Positions 60,701-64,000 of a DNA stretch of 64,000 nucleotides are shown piece by piece. How positions within the stretch are numbered: the stretch's first letter is position 1; every line of letters starts with the position of its first letter. A model generated the notes under the pieces. The model made no database searches. It was given only the letters and a program-made list of their open reading frames with translations, and was not told the origin of the DNA. Both the position numbers and the translations under genes were made by a program. The stretch comes from an uncultured Eggerthella sp. (GTDB taxonomy: Bacteria > Actinomycetota > Coriobacteriia > Coriobacteriales > Eggerthellaceae), in contig CAJKUH010000010.1 of NCBI GenBank assembly GCA_905203045.1, forward strand, positions 1-64,000. Reading direction: 5' to 3'.

Positions 60701-62713
60701 TATCTCGTTTTCCGTTATCGATACGTGTTCGATGTCGGCAGCATGCTCCGCCCACGGAACGGCATCAGCGCTTCTATACCAATCGGTGGTGAATCCCCTG
60801 TACAGCGCCGTTACCTTTTTCCCATTGAATATGCTGCCCTCTTCGGGAACCTCGCTCGCAACCCTGGTATAGAACTCAAGGCTATGGTCGTCTTCCGAGT
60901 AAACAGCAAAGGGCACGCCCGCCGAATAGTAGGTATCTGCTGTGAAGCTAGGGATTTCGTTAGGAAGGTACTGGGCGCCATTGCTTGCCGCATGCCAATA
61001 ACCGTCCATCATTCTAGAAGCGTCTTTATCTGGTCTTGGCAAACGGGAGGTTTCATCGGCGTCATCTCCATACCAGCCAAAGTTTTCACCAAGTTTGACT
61101 TCGCCAAACGAGTATCTGCCGCTAACGCCATCGAACATGTGATCCATTTTGGTAGTAGAGCCTCGATTGTCGAACTGGGAGAAATCGAGCCTCAGCGCTT
61201 CATCGCATCCACTGAACATGCGGGACATATCCACGCCATCGGTTTTGCCGGAAACCCTTTTGGGGCCCTTCACAAAAGATAGGCACGTGTCATTCGAGAA
61301 CATCCAAGACATATCGGTCACGTTCGATATGTCCCACTGAGACATATCTATGCGATACAGCGAGGAGCCATCAAACATGTGAGCCATGGTCTTTACGTTC
61401 GAGGTGCGGAAATTGGAGAAGTCTACTTCCCTGAACCCATCGCAACCGTAGAACATATACGCCATGTTCGTTGCGCTAGAGGTATCGAAATTCTGATGGA
61501 ATTCCCAGTCTCGCATAAAGCAACAGCCGTAGAACGCATACGACATATCCTTCGTCTGGGATGTATCCAGGTTCGAAGCATCAATGGAATCGATGTAATA
61601 CCATCTATCGATATAATCCATGTCAAAGGCGAACCAGTTCTTGATGTTCTGGGGCCTAATGCCCTTATCAACAAACTCGACTACGCTTACGCGGTCAAGG
61701 CGCTTCTTGCTGTTCGTATAGTTGTACCAAGGCACATCTTCAGGCTTGTCGTAGGCATCGTGGTACTCGAAGTCCCTGAATATCGCATCGACCTTGTCGC
61801 CCTCGAACGTGTCGCCCACTTGGGGGATGGATTCTGCAGGCCTCTTGTAGAACTTCAACGTTGAAGCAGCGCCGTAGTTGTTCGTCTTCTTCGTGTAAAT
61901 GGCAAACGAGACAGCAGTCGCATTAATGGGACCCAGCACGTTCGACCAAGCATCGGGAATCAGGTAGTCACCTTTTTTGTCGAACGAAACATGGCAACGA
62001 ATGTGCTTACCCTTTTCGTTGCTCGTGGGATAGTAAGTCGATCCATTTGCTCCGCTGATGTCAGTGTAGTTCTTCCCATCAGTGGTGGTTTGCCATTGGT
62101 AGTAGGCAGCGACGCCATCGGGAACGTCTTTGATGCTCGCCGTTATAGGAGCATCGACCCACGTGTCGCCACTGATGGCTACCGTAGGCTCAGGCAAATT
62201 CCCCTGGAACGTCAAGCTCACGTTCATCAGGGTAGCAGTGCCCTTCGAAACATCATCAAGGAATGCCCCCGCGTTTTCACGAGTAAGCTTAGGGATATTC
62301 CATTTGACAACATCGCTGAACCAGAAATCGTAGCCCGGATTGAAGTCGACCTTGGTGCCGTTGTACTGCCACAGCGTATAGCCGTCGTCGCTCGTTGTGG
62401 CACTCACGGTAAGGCCCTGCGGGTAATGATCAGAAGCATTTACCGTTACGTTGCTCAAACGCACCGGGAATTTACTCTGGTTCTGAATGGTCCAGTTTTC
62501 AGGCGTCAAAACCGTTCCATCGGCCATAAGGTGGCATGGTACCTCGGTGGGCACCTCGACGGAAATCTGATAGTCGTCAGACGAAGTTGAGCCCTCTTCA
62601 TCGGCTAAGGCGACATTCGGCACCATGCAGGCAAACACACCCACCAAAACGGCAAGCATCAGTACAACCGAAAAACGCATACCCTGTATGCTGCCGAATA
62701 TCGTCTTATTCAT
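57792..62713 (-). pseudogene. Giant BspA-like (DUF285) modular surface protein, split by a 2-nt frameshift
   Basis: One ancestral gene now lies in two frames. The first (ATG 62711-62713 behind GGAAGG, stop 59378) has a signal peptide (residues 1-37, ...VALA before DEE), a VPTEVPCHLMADGTV module, an Ig-like stretch, then three large modules. Each module pairs an AFAVYSxDDxSLxFYxR opener with BspA-type leucine-rich repeats (MFxxCxSLxxLDLSxFDTSKV). The second frame (57792 to about 59390) gives two more modules and a Ser/Ala/Glu-rich tail with no anchor. Removing one TA from TATATA at 59393-59398 joins them, giving GMYSGKRVTDLYAGVE at exactly the expected module position and about 1,640 residues. 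Likely adhesin or matrix-binding; as read, only the N-terminal 1,111 residues are made. Confidence 0.85.
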
Positions 62714-62791
62714 AAGAGAACCTTCCAAATATGGAAACGAATGAAATGCTGATCGGCGATGGGGCAAATACAACCCCATCGCCGATGCGCG

Positions 62792-63082
62792 TTAATCTTG
62801 TTTGCGGGCAGATTCCATAGCCAACAGTGCTGCCGAAGAGCCGGCAACACCGGCAAGCGCCAACAACGCCAGAAGCTGATTGGCATCGCCAGTGCGCGCC
62901 GATGCGCCAGCGTACTGCTGAGACACATTCACTTCGCGCGTTACCTGGCCTGGCTGGTATCCAGCCGCCACCAGCGTGACATCGGTGGAACCTGTTGAAT
63001 CCGCGAACGCGGCGGAGGGCGCAGCCAAGCACAATGCAAGCAGCACCGCACACGCCACGTTCTTTAGATTTCTACCCTCCAT
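62792..63082 (-). CDS. Small secreted protein with LPXTG-like sorting signal
   Basis: A 96-residue protein with a signal peptide (cut after AFA at about 27), a 35-residue exposed part, then SARTGD (61-66), a hydrophobic stretch and a final ESARKQD with one Arg-Lys pair. This is the layout of a sortase signal in which ARTGD stands where LPxTG usually is; ARTGD-type signals are known in actinobacteria. It may be a wall anchor or small pilin-like partner of the large neighbour protein. It starts 15 bases after the upstream gene's stop. No function is otherwise recognised, and no sortase gene is in the window. Confidence 0.7.
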   Translation of the reverse strand: MEGRNLKNVACAVLLALCLAAPSAAFADSTGSTDVTLVAAGYQPGQVTREVNVSQQYAGASARTGDANQLLALLALAGVAGSSAALLAMESARKQD

Positions 63083-63097
63083 GATGCAACCTTGAAG

Positions 63098-63673
63098 TTA
63101 TTCAGCCGCACCCGATTTAACGGTCCAAACGACATGACCGACCTTCTTAGCAGTAGAGAGATCGAGGCTTACATGGGCAATCTTACCCTCAGCATTAATA
63201 CCGATGGAGTCGGTCGAGGAACCTTTATACCCCATGTTGAAGCTCTTGTCGCCGGATACGTCTATGCCACTCAGAGCGTTCTTGGCGTCGATTGTGGTAT
63301 TACCTGTTTTCATGGTGAACCACATCGAATTGTTTGTCGTCATGGCATCGTTTTTACCAACCAGGTTGATCTGGCCTTCAGTCTTAACAAACTGAATATT
63401 GGTCACGTGAATTGCGAAATCAGAATTGTTCGTAATCTGCAAAGCCGTTTCAGAAGGCGTAACCATCGTGCCGTCGCCTGCTGCCGCAAACGGGATTTCC
63501 GTCGGAGCAGTCCAGTCAATCTGGCCTGCTGCCTTCGTAACCGTTACCTCGGCGGAACGGTTATACGGGTCGTCGTCATTTGCAGCAAAAGCCGGTACAG
63601 CAAACGCGCAGGCTGCAAGCGATACGGCAGCGATGCCGGCGAAGAGCTTGCCCTTCAGGTGTGTCATTTCCAT
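63098..63673 (-). CDS. Secreted protein with module shared with the giant surface protein
   Basis: A 191-residue protein with a signal peptide ending AFA before ANDDD. The mature part has DWTAPTEIPFAAAGDGTMVTP, then ITNNSDFAIHVTNIQFV and a C-terminal GHVVWTVKSGAAE, aligning by eye with the N-terminal module of the giant protein (VPTEVPCHLMADGTVLTP, IQNQSKFPVRLSNVTV). The shared beta-rich fold resembles secreted matrix or pilin-like subunits, but no named family is claimed. ATG 63671-63673 follows GGAAAGGA. Probably an assembly partner in the same operon. Confidence 0.7.
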   Translation of the reverse strand: MEMTHLKGKLFAGIAAVSLAACAFAVPAFAANDDDPYNRSAEVTVTKAAGQIDWTAPTEIPFAAAGDGTMVTPSETALQITNNSDFAIHVTNIQFVKTEGQINLVGKNDAMTTNNSMWFTMKTGNTTIDAKNALSGIDVSGDKSFNMGYKGSSTDSIGINAEGKIAHVSLDLSTAKKVGHVVWTVKSGAAE

Positions 63674-63753
63674 CTTAGGTCCTTTCCTCGTTGATGGATG
63701 TATCTAGTCCCACGGGGCCCTCCCGCGAAATCACAATAAAAGGTACAGCGGCA

Positions 63754-64000
63754 TTAGCCCTGCACGATGTTCACCTCAACCGACTGAGGATTGCCATGAG
63801 GCTCTTTGCTGTCGGCATCAAGCGCCGAAATAGTAAGCGTTGCCGTGCCAGCATGAGCGTTAGATGCATCGACCCATTCAACAGCGTTGCCTGGTTCGAT
63901 TGCGCCCGATTCGTACAGCGTCTGTCCATCCTGTTCCAACGTGAAGCTCTGCCAGAACTTGTTGGACGAATCGTTCATCACGTTTACGCGCACCTTGCCG
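63754..64000 (-). CDS. Partial protein of the surface operon (N-terminus beyond window)
   Basis: An open frame entering from the right edge and ending at the TAA at 63754-63756. The 82 visible residues (KVRVNVMNDSSNKFWQSFTLEQDG, then EPGNAVEWVDASNAHAG and NPQSVEVNIVQG at the end) look like one beta-sandwich domain at the C-terminus of a secreted or surface-bound protein. Same strand as the other three genes with an 80-base gap. No family is recognised. Confidence 0.6.
   Translation of the reverse strand, partial: GKVRVNVMNDSSNKFWQSFTLEQDGQTLYESGAIEPGNAVEWVDASNAHAGTATLTISALDADSKEPHGNPQSVEVNIVQG

Noticed and set aside
57792..62713. Repeated short blocks in the large surface gene resembled a repeat array at DNA level
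   Set aside because: They are protein-level leucine-rich repeats in frame. There are no identical DNA repeats with regular spacers and no cas genes, so this is not CRISPR.

Overview
The window reads as a chromosomal segment of an actinobacterium of the Coriobacteriia, most likely Eggerthellaceae-like. This is inferred from the block uvrC-rapZ-yvcK-whiA-gap-pgk-tpiA-secG, moderately high GC, GTG/TTG starts behind strong GGAGG sites, and an anaerobe-style gene set (LarE, FNT channel, alanine and MFS carriers, permuted PstS, arginine/D-amino acid genes). The genus cannot be fixed from sequence alone. About 55 protein genes or gene remnants and 8 intact tRNAs are present, many separated by clear intrinsic terminators.

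Layout. 1-7.2 kb: mnmA (cut by the window edge) with larE, an MFS carrier, a 3-hydroxyacyl-CoA dehydrogenase, rsmI, and the divergent pair ridA/ilvA. 7.2-13.4 kb: a compact minus-strand transcription unit of a TerB-domain protein, a BrxD-like P-loop ATPase and a BrxHI/Lhr-like helicase, followed by a 49-residue membrane protein and a divergent peptide-deformylase-like protein. 13.5-24.2 kb: alanine carrier, thpR, LOG-family hydrolase, FNT channel, an aldehyde dehydrogenase with a basic tail, a soluble hybrid kinase, a CBS protein with a drug exporter, and a DUF1292 protein. 24.2-35.4 kb: two tRNA-Leu, then secG, glycolysis, the whiA/yvcK/rapZ/uvrC block and a Na+/H+ antiporter. 35.5-44.1 kb: two GNATs, tRNA-Lys/Lys/His, a frameshifted lipid kinase, gdhA, argS, an aminotransferase and argF. 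44.2-51.4 kb: phoU-pstBACS with a divergent PhoB/PhoR-type pair and a PAS-GGDEF protein. 51.5-57.7 kb: tRNAs, rdgB, murI, an L,D-transpeptidase, metQ and a nucleoid-associated protein. 57.8-64 kb: a surface-protein operon with a giant BspA-like repeat protein split by a 2-nt shift.

Most notable: (1) the free-standing TerB/BrxD-like/BrxHI-like cassette with two small downstream genes, a candidate DNA-processing or defence module without BREX core genes in view; (2) a two-copy non-coding element at about 36.9-37.3 kb and 51.5-51.7 kb, both next to tRNA arrays, in which several stems differ by compensating changes while loops stay identical, pointing to an unassigned structured RNA or mobile repeat; (3) the TA-repeat frameshift in the large surface protein; (4) a circularly permuted PstS. 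Two frameshifted genes in 64 kb also mean that assembly error must be kept in mind.

All functions are assigned by reading motifs. No database search was run.
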